DNA of 64,000 bases from Cycas panzhihuaensis (lineage: Eukaryota; Cycadophyta). Under the pieces are notes generated by a model. That model was not told the DNA's origin and did no database searches. It saw only the letters and a program-made list of their open reading frames with translations. Positions within the stretch are counted from its first letter, which is position 1. Each line of letters starts with the position of its first letter. Positions 1 through 13,000 of the stretch are shown in pieces. Location: the NCBI GenBank assembly GCA_023213395.1, contig CM041465.1, positions 221,409,741-221,473,740 on the forward strand, read 5' to 3'. The position numbers and the translations under genes are program-made.

Positions 1-300
1 ATCATACCTCTAAATCCCTACTAATGAGGTTAAATTATGGCTACTCTACCTCTAAGAATAGTTGTTAAAGAGGCTAAACTACAATAATCACACCTCTAAA
101 TCCCAACTAATAAGGTTAAGCTATGGTAGTTGCACCTCTAAGAATAGTTGCTAAAGAGAATAAACTATGACAATAATACCTATAAAGCCTTGTTAATGAG
201 GTTAAACTATGGTGGCTACACCTCTAAGAACAATTATTATAGAGGCTAAACTATGGTAACCACTCCTCTAAAAGCCTCCCATTAATGAGGTAAAACTATA
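1..300. repeat. Degenerate 88-bp tandem repeat at the window edge
   Basis: About three and a half copies of a unit of roughly 88 bp. Each contains a stretch like CCTCTAAATCCC, a TAATGAGGTTAAACTATGG-like stretch and a CCTCTAAGAATAGTTG-like stretch. Copies begin near 4, 89, 177 and 265. They differ by scattered substitutions, so the array is old. It probably continues upstream of the window. No coding potential seen. Confidence 0.8.
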
Positions 301-1864
301 ATGAGCAATCATTTAATAAGTTAGAGATTGATACATGCTTTTGTTATGGGCTTTCTCAAGTCATTCTTATCCTACTTCAATAGGATTTTCACTACTTTCA
401 CATACTGGAGACTTATCATCCAATATTTATTTCAATCATAACTTAGGAAATAGACCCAGATCACCTAAGTTTGACTAGACTTAGTCTCGAGGGTAGAATT
501 ATCATCGTTCACTATCTTGCTCTCTACCATTTACAAGAACTTCTAGTGCCAAGGGGGCAAATGTTTCACCATGAACAACCTCTTTTAGCATGAACACGCT
601 TTTATCTTACTTTGTTTACCTAAATTGTTTACTAGTTAGACTTGCATTCAATCGATCATTACGATTTAGTTAGGTTCTTAATCATTAGTTTTACTTTGAA
701 TAGTTGTTTAGTGAGAAAAACTTTAATGGGGTTTGTTATTGTTTACTATTTTGCTTCATTTGCATGACTTAAATGATTCTCAATTAGATGAGTACCTCTT
801 ATGTATGATTATGATGCCATTATTAGTTAATGATTGATCTAACAATACATTTTCATAATGCTATTCAACATGGTCTAAGAAGTTTCTCCAAGTGTTGCTA
901 ATTTACATTTTGTTAGAATGTTTTCAAACTTGCACTTTATTATTTCTTATTTTTTACCACTATTTGGCATGTTTTTACCTTTATATAGTCTTCATAGAAG
1001 TTATTGTTACTTAATTAAGGTCCAACAAGCTAATTTTATTAAAATTTGTTCAAATTTTTTATATTTTTTACTCTTTCTACACTGTCACTTTTTTGGTATT
1101 GTTAAAAATACGATAATACAAATAAAACAACATAGTCTCTCATGTTTTGTGCTTTATTTGTACTCTTACATGTTATTTATACTCCTATATTTTAGTGTCC
1201 TTTCATATTTTTTTACTAGTGCATGTATAAAATTAGTGATAGCACACATAAATCTCTATAATTTTGACCTATCTCTAGCCTATATCTATAGGGTGGCTCT
1301 ATCCTATCATCCTTGGTATATTTCCATTATGTTTTCCTATCTCCATGAAATTTTTTTAGAGGAAAATAGTCAAAACCATGTCCAAAAACCATGGTTTTGG
1401 TCTCACCCCTTTCTCTCTCTTTTTTTACAAATACCCATCTATTTTTTAGAATAAGGAGGAGCTTTTATATAATGAAATACTGCCAAAATTTTTCTAACAC
1501 CCCCCTTTAGTAGTTTGCCTTAGATCTTGCGAGGTTTTAGAGTTTCTTTCTTAGTGATTTATGAGGCATGTTTGAGGAATTTGGAATCTATATTTAGGCT
1601 TTTTTCCTTCTTACCTTTAAATTTAAATCTCCATATATTTATTGGGTCCTCTTCTCTTAGTGTTCAACTAGTCATTAACACATTTTCACTTGCACAATAC
1701 CAATTATTACACATTCTCGTATTTTTAAAACACTAGGAGCAACTTCAGGGCATGTTGGATATGGAGGTGGCATTGATCTAAGGCTTCCTTCGTATACACA
1801 TTATCAAGTTTGAAATGTACTTTATAATTTATACTTATTTGGTTAATTAGAATAGTTCTTCTAT

Positions 1865-1866
<2 letters not shown>
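301..1866. other. AT-rich sequence without a recognised gene
   Basis: Nothing here is recognisable. The longest open frame (918-1454, +, 178 codons) is a run of Phe, Leu, Tyr and Ile residues with no domain and no sensible gene context, and looks like an accident of T-rich DNA. The segment at 480-600 is slightly richer in GC but has no motif I can name. Confidence 0.5.

Positions 1867-1938
<72 letters not shown>
1867..1938. repeat. (GA)n microsatellite
   Basis: An uninterrupted GA dinucleotide tract of about 70 bp. On the minus strand it gives a meaningless Leu-Ser repeat frame. Confidence 0.97.
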
Positions 1939-1940
<2 letters not shown>

Positions 1941-4310
1941 CATTTTAATTTCATATCAATTTTCTTGAGTAACTATGATATTCATTATGTGAACCAATTT
2001 AGAAGATCAATCCAATTTTGATTTCCAAATTATTGCTTATCATGCAAGCATTTAAAGTTGATTTGTGGGATTAAACCAATTTTAATCCACAAATTAATTG
2101 TCATTATATTGAGTTTTACCTTCTCCTTCCTTGATCATATTCACAATGCATTAAAAGATTAGCCAAAATTACTTATAAAACCATGCTAATTCTTTGTGAA
2201 AAGATGAATGGCAAGGAAGGTATGCATATGAAGTGACCATACTCTTCCTCATAGAGTTTTAGTCATTTTTTACACTCTTTTCTCATCAAAATTTCCTAGG
2301 CATAATAGAAATGCTACCAAAATTTTAATAGATCTCTCTAAACTTAATTCAAGCTTTCAATTTAATGGTTTAAATCACACATATTGTATGTGATTTTGTT
2401 TGTTAGTCTTGTATTAAAATAATTTTAATAAAATAGAAGGAGAAGTATTGCTTAGAACTATTACTAAAAGATACTTGCTTCATCCTTTACTCTTTTCCAT
2501 TATTACATTATTTTTAAACCACATGAAAAGAGAAAGGAATGAACCTATACATTTGTCATTAGTTGAAGCTAATGAAATGATTAATTAGATCATCAATTAG
2601 AGTGTTGTTCTTATTTACTCATAAAAGGAAAAAAGAAAGTAGTTGCATACTGTCAAGATTGCATTGAATCTCTTACATTTCTTACTTTCCTTCATTTCTA
2701 GTAATTAGATCACAAAAAGACTAAAATGAAAGTGAAGGAACCACAACTAGGATAAATGTAAAAGCAACTAAAGAATTTGAAATTTCTTTCATATACTTAC
2801 CTTGATTAGGGTGTAGTCTTTATTTTTCAGTTAATCTCATAAAAAAAGAGTGCATGCAGGTGGGGTGGGGGGTGGCATAAAATATTTTTATTTTACATTA
2901 CATAGATACATTAGTGTATGTGTTGTATTTATTTACATAGCTAGGTTATTTGCATGCAATCATAAATGGCATTATTAATTACGTTTTAGAACATTGTTTG
3001 ATCTTCCATACCTAGGCAAAATTGGGACCCCGACACAAGAACACCACCTACTAAGATTATCAATCTTGCACATGCTAGTGGTATCCTAAAAGCTACAACC
3101 TAGCTATCAATGTATAGAGTGAGGGACCTAAGGTGATAGTCGAGACCTTGGAGACATAAGGAGAACCTAGGTAGACCCAAAGAGGGTGAATCCCATGATT
3201 ATTCTGAAGTAAACTTCCTTATCCAACAGTTGTCAATTTTAGCCTAATACACTCAAGAGTCACCTAATATGCCAAGGGGGGTGTGTAGTTTCATCTAGCA
3301 CCAAAGCCCCAAATAACCCCATCTCAACACTAGGGACAATAGTCATTCTAGAGATCTCTTATTCCATTAGGCTCCCATTTCATGAAACAATATTTCCCAT
3401 CTAGGAAAGAGGGGATTGAGCAATGTTTAATATGTCTTGTTCCATCTTCCTATGGTAAAGTATCCATACCTTTCTCTTAGATCATAGCACATGCCCCCCT
3501 CAAACCAATCAAGGTAAATTATATGTCATGGATATAATAGATTATACAACAAAATATGTGTAATCCTAGATGACTAAGGATAACATAACCTAGACCACAA
3601 TAAAATTTATATATGAATATATTATCATAAGTTTTGGATTACTATTAAGACTTGTTAGTGATTAAGCATTTATTTTATTAATTAAGTGATCAATAGAGTA
3701 ATAAAATCTTTTACTATTCATCGTTATTAAAAAAATACTATGTATCATTCTTGAGCAAATTAGTTAATTAAAAATGTTAATAAAATTATATGCCAAACTT
3801 TGATAAAGATTGTCCATGGAGTCAAACTGATCAGGCCAAAAAAATACATGTAATATTATAGGTTATCAACTTAACTTTTAAGGATTCAACCCAACTCACA
3901 CCCTTCTAATTAGAATATAGTATTAAATAAGTCATATGCAATGAATGTATTATTCTAAGTTTATAGGTCATATAATACTAGAAGTGGGGAAACTAAGTAA
4001 ATGTACAAGAATGACTCTAGTAGTTAATGAAGATTAACGAGAAAAAATACTTAAAAGATTAGTATCAAGTGGATGTAAAGAAAAGATAAAAGTCATGGAA
4101 TAATCAACATATTAAAAATTGATATCTCAAGGAAGGAAATCATGTGAAACTATGCCAAATAATATTATAGTCTTAGATTCTTTTACTTTTCTATTTTTCA
4201 CTTTATCTTTCTTTATTTGAATTTTGAATTATATCAAAGTGTGATTTTAGAATACTAGTGAAGTCTATGAGAGAAAAGAGAATAAATAGGGTATACTACT
4301 TAAGAATAAT
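1939..4310. other. Non-coding AT-rich sequence
   Basis: No open frame of note on either strand. A short G-rich patch lies near 2860-2875, and 3020-3520 is somewhat richer in GC than its surroundings. It may be a decayed mobile element, but I see no terminal repeat or conserved motif. Confidence 0.45.
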
Positions 4311-4319
4311 CCCTTTTCA

Positions 4320-4850
4320 CCTTTCCATTATTTCATATTTTTATAAAGTTAACCTTCATGATTCTTAGTCCTTATTAACTATTCATTATTTTATGAAAGT
4401 ACAAACCCTAAATCCTACACCTACCACCTAAATTTTGTCTTCTTTACTTTTAAATACTTTTTACATTTTCACATTATGAGACCTCACAAATTCTTATGCT
4501 TGTTAATCATTTTATTCCTTTATGAAAATGTGGAGTCCAAAGCTTGGGCCCCCCACTTACAATCTTTGGTTTTTTCCTTTTCATTCCATTACATCTTAAG
4601 ATCTTATAACTTGTTATTTTTGTCATCCTTTCTATCATTCTATGAGAGTGAAAATTTTAAAATCTTAAAAATATTTATAGAGAATCCCATTTCTTAAACT
4701 CTATCTTTATGCATTTTCATATTATATGGCTTTATAGTTTTGTGTCCCTGCCATTCTTCCTAATTCTTGGTAAAACCATAGAAGTTAAAGACTTGGGACT
4801 TCTTACTTGTTCTCTTTCCTTTTTGCAATCTTATAACATGTATGATAATG
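4320..4850. repeat. Degenerate tandem repeat, unit about 120-130 bp
   Basis: Four blocks begin near 4326, 4466, 4583 and 4711. Each starts with a CATTTTCAYATTAT-like stretch and continues with a pyrimidine-rich segment followed by ATGARARTG-like sequence. Two of them share a CTTGGGnCTTCTTACTT-like ending. Divergence is high, so the call is tentative. Two small open frames (4476-4697 and 4709-4984, +) lie in successive copies, which explains why they look alike; I do not treat them as genes. Confidence 0.45.
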
Positions 4851-4989
4851 ATCAACCACCTAAAAATCATGAATTTGTGAGATTGCAAAGTCATGAAGTT
4901 GTAGAAAAACTATATATTTCAGGGCATGCATTATTTTTTACCATATCAAAGGTTGTTATTAGATGTTATAATTACTCAATTTAATGTAA

Positions 4990-6430
4990 GATTCTTATGA
5001 CAGTTATCATTCCTTGATGATCCATTATGTTAAGGAAAATCATGTGACTAAATTCTAACTTATTATCTTCTTTAAAACCTAATCAAATATATCACAAAAA
5101 AAAGTAGGGAAATACTTTTAAAAAATTAATAATTCCCATGCAAGGAAGCAATGTTACATACCTAACTTAATAAAGCCTATTACTAAGTATCAGATAGTTG
5201 TGCCAAGAAGATGATAGACAAGAGAGGTAAAGTTAGAATACATTCTAATGTTGAAGACAATGCAAAATACTAAGAACAAGCATCCATGATATAGGAAAAT
5301 TGAATTGAACAGTAAGTGATAACACTAAAGTATGGAAAGAATTGAAATGTCAAGATAAAGCCCATTATTCTATTGAGTTAACACTAAAGGATAATGAGTG
5401 TTGAGATGTTATGTTAAAGCTCCTACTACAACACCAAACAATATTATATTTGAATGATTTCATAGTCATCAAAGAGATTATAAGAAATTCTTAGACATAG
5501 GAATATTATAAGTTGAGAGGACATTCCATCATAGGGGATATTAAATACAAATGCAACTATGTGAAGTATGTTCATAGAACAAATAGTGCTAAGGATAAAA
5601 ACATATATATCTCTTATTAAAAGTGACCCTAATATTAAAGTAGATACCAAAAAAACTTATTAGGAACTCCATCTTTAAGCACATATAAAAAGGCACCAAG
5701 CCCAATGTTGAATGCTAGAAAAGTAATGTTGACTTAATAGGTATTGGTTATAAAGTGACTATCTATCTATAAATACACACACACATATATGTATGTATGT
5801 ATGTATGTGTGTGTATGTGTGTGTATGTGTGTGTGTGTGTGTGTATGTGTGTGTGAGAGAGAGAGAGCTTTTAAAATATGATTTTTATAAGAAAACCATT
5901 TGTATTATTCCCATAGTATCCTCATGATATGTTTCATCTACTACAAATTTTAAAACAAAATGCAAAATAAAGCAAAAAAATAAGGGTTTTCTATTTTGAG
6001 AGAATATACGATTAATACTACAAAAATTACAAGGAGTTTACTATAAATAATGGTATTGCCATTAAAATTTTTATGGTATCATAAAAATTTTAATAGTATT
6101 ATCAAATATTTTAATGGTATATTGCACATTACTAGAATTTTAGTGAGCTCAATATAGTTTTTATGTTACACCAAAAATCTAAAAATCATAAAAAATAAAT
6201 TTCTAAGCAGAAAATAGGCTAATAAAAACAAAAAAAATGTCAAGTAATAAGTCACAATAAAGTACACAAGAGGGGCTAATGATATAAGCAGATAAACTTT
6301 TGATTTGATGCACATTTGATTGCAATCATAGGTGTTATAAAGATAAGTAGTCAGAGCACATAATGATATCTCATCAAATAAATCATATTAACTAAAGCAA
6401 AATGAAGAGGGATAAATACTTGAGGATCAC
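4990..6430. other. AT-rich sequence with one compound microsatellite
   Basis: At 5771-5867 a CA/TA/GTAT/GT tract runs into (GA)n. The remainder is AT-rich with no credible gene. 6041-6140 holds short repeats built around ATTTTAATGGTAT. The copia sequence starting near 6.43 kb may extend into this stretch, but I could not follow it. Confidence 0.5.
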
Positions 6431-6479
6431 AAAGGATAAATTTTGGGGAAATACCTTCTTAAATATGTATGTAGATAAA

Positions 6480-7650
6480 GAAAGTTATGTCTAATAACTA
6501 AATGGTTTGAAGTAAAAGAAGAGGAAGACAAGGTCTATAGATTGAAGAAGGCCTTATATGGACTCAAATAGGCACCTGGAGCATGGTACTCTAGGATTGG
6601 TAGTTACTTCAAATATAAGGGATTCCTCATAAGTTAATTAAATGCAAATGTATATATTAAATTATATGAAATTTTAATTCTAATTATGGGTTTATATATT
6701 AATGACCTTATATACATTGAAAATTATAAATAATTATCCCAATAACTCAAAGCAAATATACACAGGGAGTTTGATATAGGAAACTTGGGATTAATGTATT
6801 ATTTCTTAGGCATCAAAGTATGGCAAGATGCTAAGGGAATTTTTATATCTCAAAGAAAATACACATTAGATTTGTTATATAGGATTAGTATGGCCAGTTA
6901 TAAACCACTTATAAAACTAACAAAAATTAGGTTAAAGTTATCTAAGTATGAGGAGTCTGAATTAGTTGACCTTACTCAATATAAGCAATTGATTAGGAAC
7001 CTTATACAATTAGCCTTAACTCAACTAGATATCATGTATATAGTCAATGTAGTTTTCATATTCATGCATGAGACTAAGATGAAACATTAGTAAGTGACCA
7101 AGAGGATCCTCAGGTATCTCAAAGGTATGATTGGATATGGGTTTGACTATAGGTTATTGGATTATTATACATTGATTGGCTACATAATCTCAGACTAGGT
7201 AGAATGTATAGATGATAAAAATTCTACTTCAAGATATGCTTTCAATTTAGATACAGTAGTGGTTGCATGGTATTTAAAGAAGTAGCTAATAGTATCTATT
7301 TCCACTATAGAAGTGGAGTATAAGGTAGTTGTAATAGAAGCTTATAAAGAAGTTTAGGTTAGATGGTTATTATAGGATTTATATGAAGAATGGGTTGGTC
7401 TTATATAGTTGTTTTATGATAATTAAAGTAGAATATAAATGACCAGGAATCTAACATTCCATGGAAATACCAAGCATATTCAAATGCAACATTATTTTAT
7501 TAGAGATTTACTAAAGTAAGGAGAAATAGAGTTGATCTAATGCAACACAAAAGAATAGATAGTAGACATATTTACAAAGGTATTAAGCAAGGAAATTTTT
7601 ACTAAATTTAGAGACAACCTTGAACTTTTCTTAAATAAGCATTATGGGGG
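6480..7650 (+). pseudogene. Ty1/copia reverse transcriptase and RNase H fragment (copia-1)
   Basis: The C-terminal part of a Ty1/copia polyprotein, several times frameshifted and stopped. Visible landmarks in order are: the RT segment near 6540-6600 (KALYGLK, stop, APGAWYSR); LMYYFLGIKVWQDAKGIFIS at 6785; a YKQLIRNLIQLALTQLDIMY block near 6980; an RNase H region; and the typical polyprotein end ADIFTKVLSKE near 7565. In the stop at YGLK-stop-AP a CAG or CAA codon has become TAG. Integrase, protease and gag are missing upstream. A purine-rich stretch ending ATTATGGGGGATAAA lies directly before the LTR at 7656 and fits a polypurine tract. The element is inactive. Confidence 0.88.
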
Positions 7651-7655
7651 ATAAA

Positions 7656-7967
7656 TGTTGGGATAATGCCCATATTAAGGTGATACTTTACCTAATATTT
7701 GGTACAAGCAACTCTTCTTGTTTATAGTTGACTTTGAGGTGTGTTTTTATGGTCTTAATGGCTTGCTTAAATATTTCATAGGGTCATTCACTGTGGAGTT
7801 CATAAACACCACCTATATACTAGGAAATTACTATCTCATTATGCCTTTCCTTGTTTATCATCTATCTTATTTATTCTCCATACCAATTGTAAGTTATTTT
7901 TTAGCATTTTAAGAGACTATTTTTTAATTTAAAAATTTTCATTGGAATTATAATAAATTTCCTATCA
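7656..7967 (+). mobile_element. Copia LTR, left part (split by LINE-A)
   Basis: It begins TGTTGGGATAATGCCC directly after the polypurine tract of copia-1, as a 3' LTR should. It is cut at 7967 by LINE-A and appears to resume at 14376, since the 8-bp TCCTATCA occurs at both break points. With the right part the LTR would be about 510 bp. The start is well supported; the joining is inference. Confidence 0.75.
7960..7967 (+). repeat. Target-site duplication, left copy (LINE-A)
   Basis: TCCTATCA here is repeated at 14368-14375, immediately after the poly(A) tail of LINE-A. The size is within the range seen for L1-type insertions. Confidence 0.8.
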
Positions 7968-8608
7968 AGAAGTCCGAGCAATGAATCTAAGGATCACAAG
8001 GAACTAAGGACTCAGAACTAGGGTTCCGAACGGGTGGCGGTGGCGCATGGAAACCTTGCAAATGGGACGCCATGGCATCCGTGGAAGGCCATAGGCAAGG
8101 TTGCCTGGACTCTGCTTAAGGGGACCCATAGAGTGTATCTCCCCCAAAATCTCTTTGTGACATAATTTCAACCAGCAGCGAAGAAGGATACAGGTTACTG
8201 CGCCAGAGGAGGAGGTATTCAATCACAGATTTTCTTGTTCTTGGAATGGATTAAAGAGTGTAGTGACTCAAAGTCTATAGGCATTGGATGGTCCATCCAG
8301 GTAGCATCTAGCTTCTCTATTAGAGAGTTTTTCCCCCATAGGTATGCTGAGACAGAAGTAAGGCTAATTGGGAAGGCTAATAGATCTAGCTCGGAGGTAG
8401 AAAACCTGTGCAACAAGGCAGATCGTGAAGTTAGACAGGTATTGCATGGTGACGAAGGAAGCACAGTGGAGAACTTGAACGGCAAACCCCCGATCTAGAA
8501 AAAGACTAATAAAACAGAAAGGAGGCTAGAGGCTGAGCTGATCTTAGCCATGGTATGTAACTGCTTCCATTGTTTGAGAGTTTTCTGCGTAGTTTATAAA
8601 TTTTAAAT
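7968..8608 (+). other. LINE-A 5' leader
   Basis: GC-richer than the surroundings. It probably contains the internal promoter of the element. An open frame at 8235-8498 (87 codons) has no recognisable domain, and I do not call it a gene. The main ORF1 begins at the ATG at 8609. Confidence 0.5.
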
Positions 8609-9999
8609 ATGGAAAAGGACCATAATCCTCAAAATCAGAACCAGAACCCCAACCTGTCACTTGGGAGATCCTACCGCGATGTTTTAAAAACTAATGAGGA
8701 GGAAACATTTGAATTAACACCAGTGATCGAGGATAATAAGGTTAGATTGAAAATCCCCCAGGCCCTAGTAGAGAAAATTGAGAAACTATGGGAGAATTGC
8801 CTTGTTGGCAGATTCTCAGGACCTAGACCCAGTCTCGAAACCATTAGGAGCTGGACGAGGACAAAATAGAAAACGGTGGGTAGCGTGGAGATAATAGCCA
8901 TGCGTAAGGGTTGCGTGCTATTCAAATTTTCTTCCTATGAAAATATGTCCAGTATTCTGTTAAGGGCTCCATAGATGTTTGGTAGGAAAGCCCTGTCTCT
9001 CGAGAAATGGCACAGAGACTTTGACCCCTCTGTCCCCAAAATCAAACAAGCCCCTATATGGATCCAACTCCTGAGCCTTCCCTTACATCATTGGAACCCC
9101 AAAGTATTTAAAGGCATAGCAAAAGTGGTGGGTCCTCTTTTAGCAATTGATTTTATGACAAAGAACAGGAGCAGACTCATAAATGCTAGAATCTGCGCTT
9201 TGGTCCAGACTGACAAACCCCTCCTGGATGACATATGGATGGACATGACGAATGGGAGTTGGGTACAGCCGCTGATCTATGAGATGGAGCATTTTAGATG
9301 TTTCACCTGCAGAAACTTGGGGTATTTTCCCCAAAAGTGCCCGGGGGTGCAGCTCTCAAAGGATGAGAAAATAGAAGGACCTTCAGAACCAAATCCCCAA
9401 GAAAAGAAGGAGGGGAAAGGGATGGAACTAGAACACCTATGCCAAGTGGAGGAAGTTGAGACCCCTCACTTGAACCTGGGTTTTGACCCCAATGAGGAGG
9501 ACACGCTCCTAGAGAAAGGGGAGTAAGCACCACAGGTTGTTGCGTCCCCGGGGAGCCCGGTTGGCAAGGATGGTATAGGGGTTCGACTCTCACCGAGGTC
9601 AGCTTTATAACCCATACTACCCTACCCAAGACAAGGAAGACGCGGGATAAGGAGGTCGTGCAGGAGCTCGAAGAAGAGACTGCTAAAGATCCCGCAACCC
9701 AGGGGCAGCTGGCTGGGGTTGAGGAGCCAGTGATGCCCATATTGGAGGACCCAAGGATGCCAGGTCCAGACCCCTTACCACAACCGATTATGTCCCAAAA
9801 GAAGTTGCCGGATGTGGGAGCTGAGAAGAAGGTAGGGAGGCTACCGTTGAAACTACAAAGAGAGAAAGAAATGGCTGCATAGGTAGATCAAGGCAGCCAG
9901 AAAACTTTAAAGGAAGTTTATCTAGAAGGGCCTATTCTTAGATCCAAAGCTAAAGGTAAAGAGCCTCCAAAAGGTGAACCTACTAAAGTTTGGAAGTAA
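8609..9999 (+). pseudogene. LINE-A ORF1 (DUF4283-like, zinc-knuckle nucleic-acid-binding protein)
   Basis: ORF1 of plant L1 elements encodes the RNA-binding protein that packages the element's transcript. Here the reading starts at ATG 8609. The DUF4283-like part includes ENCLVGRFSGPRPS and, further on, MFGRKALSLEKWHRDFDP from 8975. A knuckle follows at about 9295-9345: CFTCRNLGYFPQKC, where the expected His is Tyr. The acidic and proline-rich C-terminal part ends near 9999 with the KKVGRLPLKLQREKEMAA block that is conserved in LINE-C. In-frame TAG codons at 8867 and 8972 replace Trp, as shown by LINE-B at the same positions. There is at least one frameshift around 9530-9650. It cannot give a full product. 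Confidence 0.88.
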
Positions 10000-10010
10000 A
10001 GAAAGAAAAG

Positions 10011-13000
10011 ATGAAATTAATATCGTGGAATATTAGGGGACTCAATACCCCTTCGAAACAGAGAATTATTAGGGATATGAGGAATAGATATCATCTGGAC
10101 CTGATGTTCTTGCAGGAAACTAAACTAAGCAAGGAGAACGGACCAAGGGTTAGGAATAAAATTTGGAAGAATATCAAAGGTATTAAGATCGACTATGCCT
10201 AAGGGGTTGGGGGTTTAATGGTGCTTTGGAATCCATTGATATGGTTAGGAGAAATTTTCTTGGCAGAGGATTCCTTTATTTCAGTTCAGCTAATAAATAA
10301 AAGCAACAACATCACATGGTTAGCCACAAACGTCTATGGCCCAAATATTCAAGTGGCCAGAAAGAGACTTTGGAATAGATTACTGGAAACCCACATGGAC
10401 TGCCAATAGCCATGGTCACAATGGGACTTTAACTCGACAATCGCTTGTGGGACAAAAGAGGTGGAACTAGTGGATGGACAACTAGTATGGGCGACTTCAG
10501 TGACTTCCTTCAACAGGGGGGACTGGAGGATGTTAACCTCAGGGGTGCTTCTTTCACCTTGTCTAATAAGCATTTGGGGGATAACTTTATTCAAATTAAA
10601 TTGGATAGGGTGTTGGTCAATTATGACTAGATGAGGTATTTCAATGACTTCACCCTCGAGGCACTACCGAGGATTAGCTCTGACCACTCCCCCCTCCTAT
10701 TTCAATTTTCGAATGCTGGAAAATTCATTGGGGCTCCCTTCAGGTTTGAACTAATGTGGCTTAGACACCTGGATCTTCGGAAGAGGATTGAGGAATGGTG
10801 AGGAATTCAAATTAAAGGCCATGTGATGTATAGATTCTCAAAGAAACTGGATTGGGTCAAAAGATAAGTTAAGGTATGGAACAAGGACGCATTCCAAAAT
10901 ATATACGAGCAGAAGGATAAAACTATCCACGATCTGAAAGAAATAGAAGACAGGATTGAAAGGATGGGAAGATCCCCAGAGCTAGATAAGACAGAGAAGG
11001 AGCTGATTGAGACTCTGGATGAGATTCTCACTAGAGAGGAAATCCATTGCAGACAAAAATCTAGGGCTTTGTGCCTGACTGAAGGAGACAGAAACACTAA
11101 ATTTTTTTATATGACCACAGTCAAACATAGAGCGAGCAATAGAATTACCAATCCTCAAAAGGAAGATGGCTCAGTAGTAAGTTCGTTAGAGGATATGAAG
11201 GAGTTGGCTAGTGAATATTTCAAGGACTTATTCACTGAGCCGCTGGATGGGGACATGGATAGAAGGAAGGACTTCCTAAGAAATATCCCCAGTTTGGTGA
11301 ATGAAGCTCAAAATACTCAGCTGACAGCTCCGTTCACCCTAGAGGAAGTCAAGGTGGCTCTCTTTGGCATGAAGAAAGATAAAGCTCCAGGCCCCGATGG
11401 ATTCCCACTGGGATTTTTTCAAGAGTTTTGGGACATTATTAAAGGAGACCTTATGGAAGCTTTACAGGAGGTTTATGTAAACAAAAAGATTCTGCAGGAA
11501 TAACAGACTACATTCCTCGTTCTCATCCCTAAAAAAGAAGGAACGAAAATGATGGAAGAGTTTCGCCCCATCAGTCTCTACAATGTTAAATACAAGATTA
11601 TAACTAAGGTCTTGGTCAACAGACTAAAGAGAATTATGCCAAACATCATCTCCCATAATCAAGATGGTTTCTTTCAAGGCAGACAGATTTATGACGGTTA
11701 TATTGTAGTCCATGAAATAATTCACTCAACTGCAGAAAGAAAGGAGCCTGCGATGCTCATCAAGATTGACCTCATGAAGGCCTTCGATAGGGTCTCCTAG
11801 GAGTGCTTGCTAGATTGTCTAGAGGCATTTGGCTTTGGGGAACTTTGGCGGTCATAGATAAAGCTGTGTATTAGCAACCCACAATTCTCAGCTATTATCA
11901 ATGGTTCATCTTCCAACTTCTTTACTAGCTTTAGGGGGTTGAGACAGGGTGATCCCCTCTCTCCCTTCCTATACATCATGATGGCTGAAATGTTGAGCAG
12001 AACCCTGGAGTCCACCAGGAGGCTAGGGATTCTAAACGGCATTAAATCGACATCTGGATTGGATAATGTGGCCCACCATCAATTTGTGGATGATAATATT
12101 TTCTTAGGTAAGGCTACCCTAAGAGAGACATTCAGATTCAAAGAGATCTTGGGGTACTTGGAGAAGGCCACGAACCAGAAAATTAGTCTGAAGAAGAGTA
12201 ATGTCTTTTTCATAAATACTCCAGGCCATATCCAAGGTAGGATCAGCAGAATTCTAGGGATGGATATAAAAAAGCTTCCCACAATTTACCTTGGCTTACC
12301 TCTCTTTGTTGGAAAGATGACCAAAGATATATGGAACCCCCTTATCGATAGGATGCAAAGGAAGCTTGCGGGCTGGAAAGGCGCCCTCTTAAGCTTAGTT
12401 GGAAAATTCTAGCTAGTTACTTCTACGCTTCAGAGCATTCCAGTTTTTTGGATGTCTATATTTAGGGTTCCACCTACAATCTCAGATACTATTGAATCCA
12501 TCCAGAAGAGATTCCTTTAGTCTGGGATAGAAAGCAAGGACAGGATTCATCTGGTGAGTTGGAGTAAAGTCTATACCTTGAAATGGGCCAGTGGCCTCAA
12601 TCTGAGAAGGCTTTCTCCTTTCACTACCGCTCTTAGGGCTAAGCTGGGCTGGCGATTACTCAAAGGTAGAGAGAGACTATGGGAGAAGATCTTATCTAGA
12701 AAATATATCCAAGGGAGTTCTCTTATGGATAACAATGCTTCGTCGATTGGTTCAACCGTATGGAGGAGCATCCTCAAAGCTTGGAAAGCTATCAGGGATG
12801 GCCTGAAATGGAGATTGGGAGATGGCAACTCCATAAGATTTTGGGAGGATGTATGGTGTTGCGACAAGGCTCTAAAGGACTACCTAGATCTGGTGCCTAC
12901 CATGGGTCCTTGTGCTAGGCATTACGGCAAACATGTAAAAGATTATTGGACCGGGTATGTGGAAAACAAGGTCTGGAGGAACTTTGAGGAAATCCAAGGA

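Noticed and set aside
918-1454. A 178-codon plus-strand frame that could be a membrane protein
   Set aside because: Hydrophobicity comes from T-rich DNA (Phe, Leu, Tyr, Ile codons). No family resemblance, no supporting context.
4476-4984. Two adjacent similar small open frames that might be a duplicated small gene
   Set aside because: The similarity follows from the degenerate 120-bp DNA repeat beneath them, and the frames are not maintained in the other copies.
9540-9600. A tRNA gene in LINE-A
   Set aside because: Only the B-box-like part is convincing; the A-box candidate is about 12 bp away, too close for a tRNA.
9303-9740. A 145-codon minus-strand frame over LINE-A ORF1
   Set aside because: Shadow of the ORF1 linker; Ser/Pro/Leu-rich with no domain.
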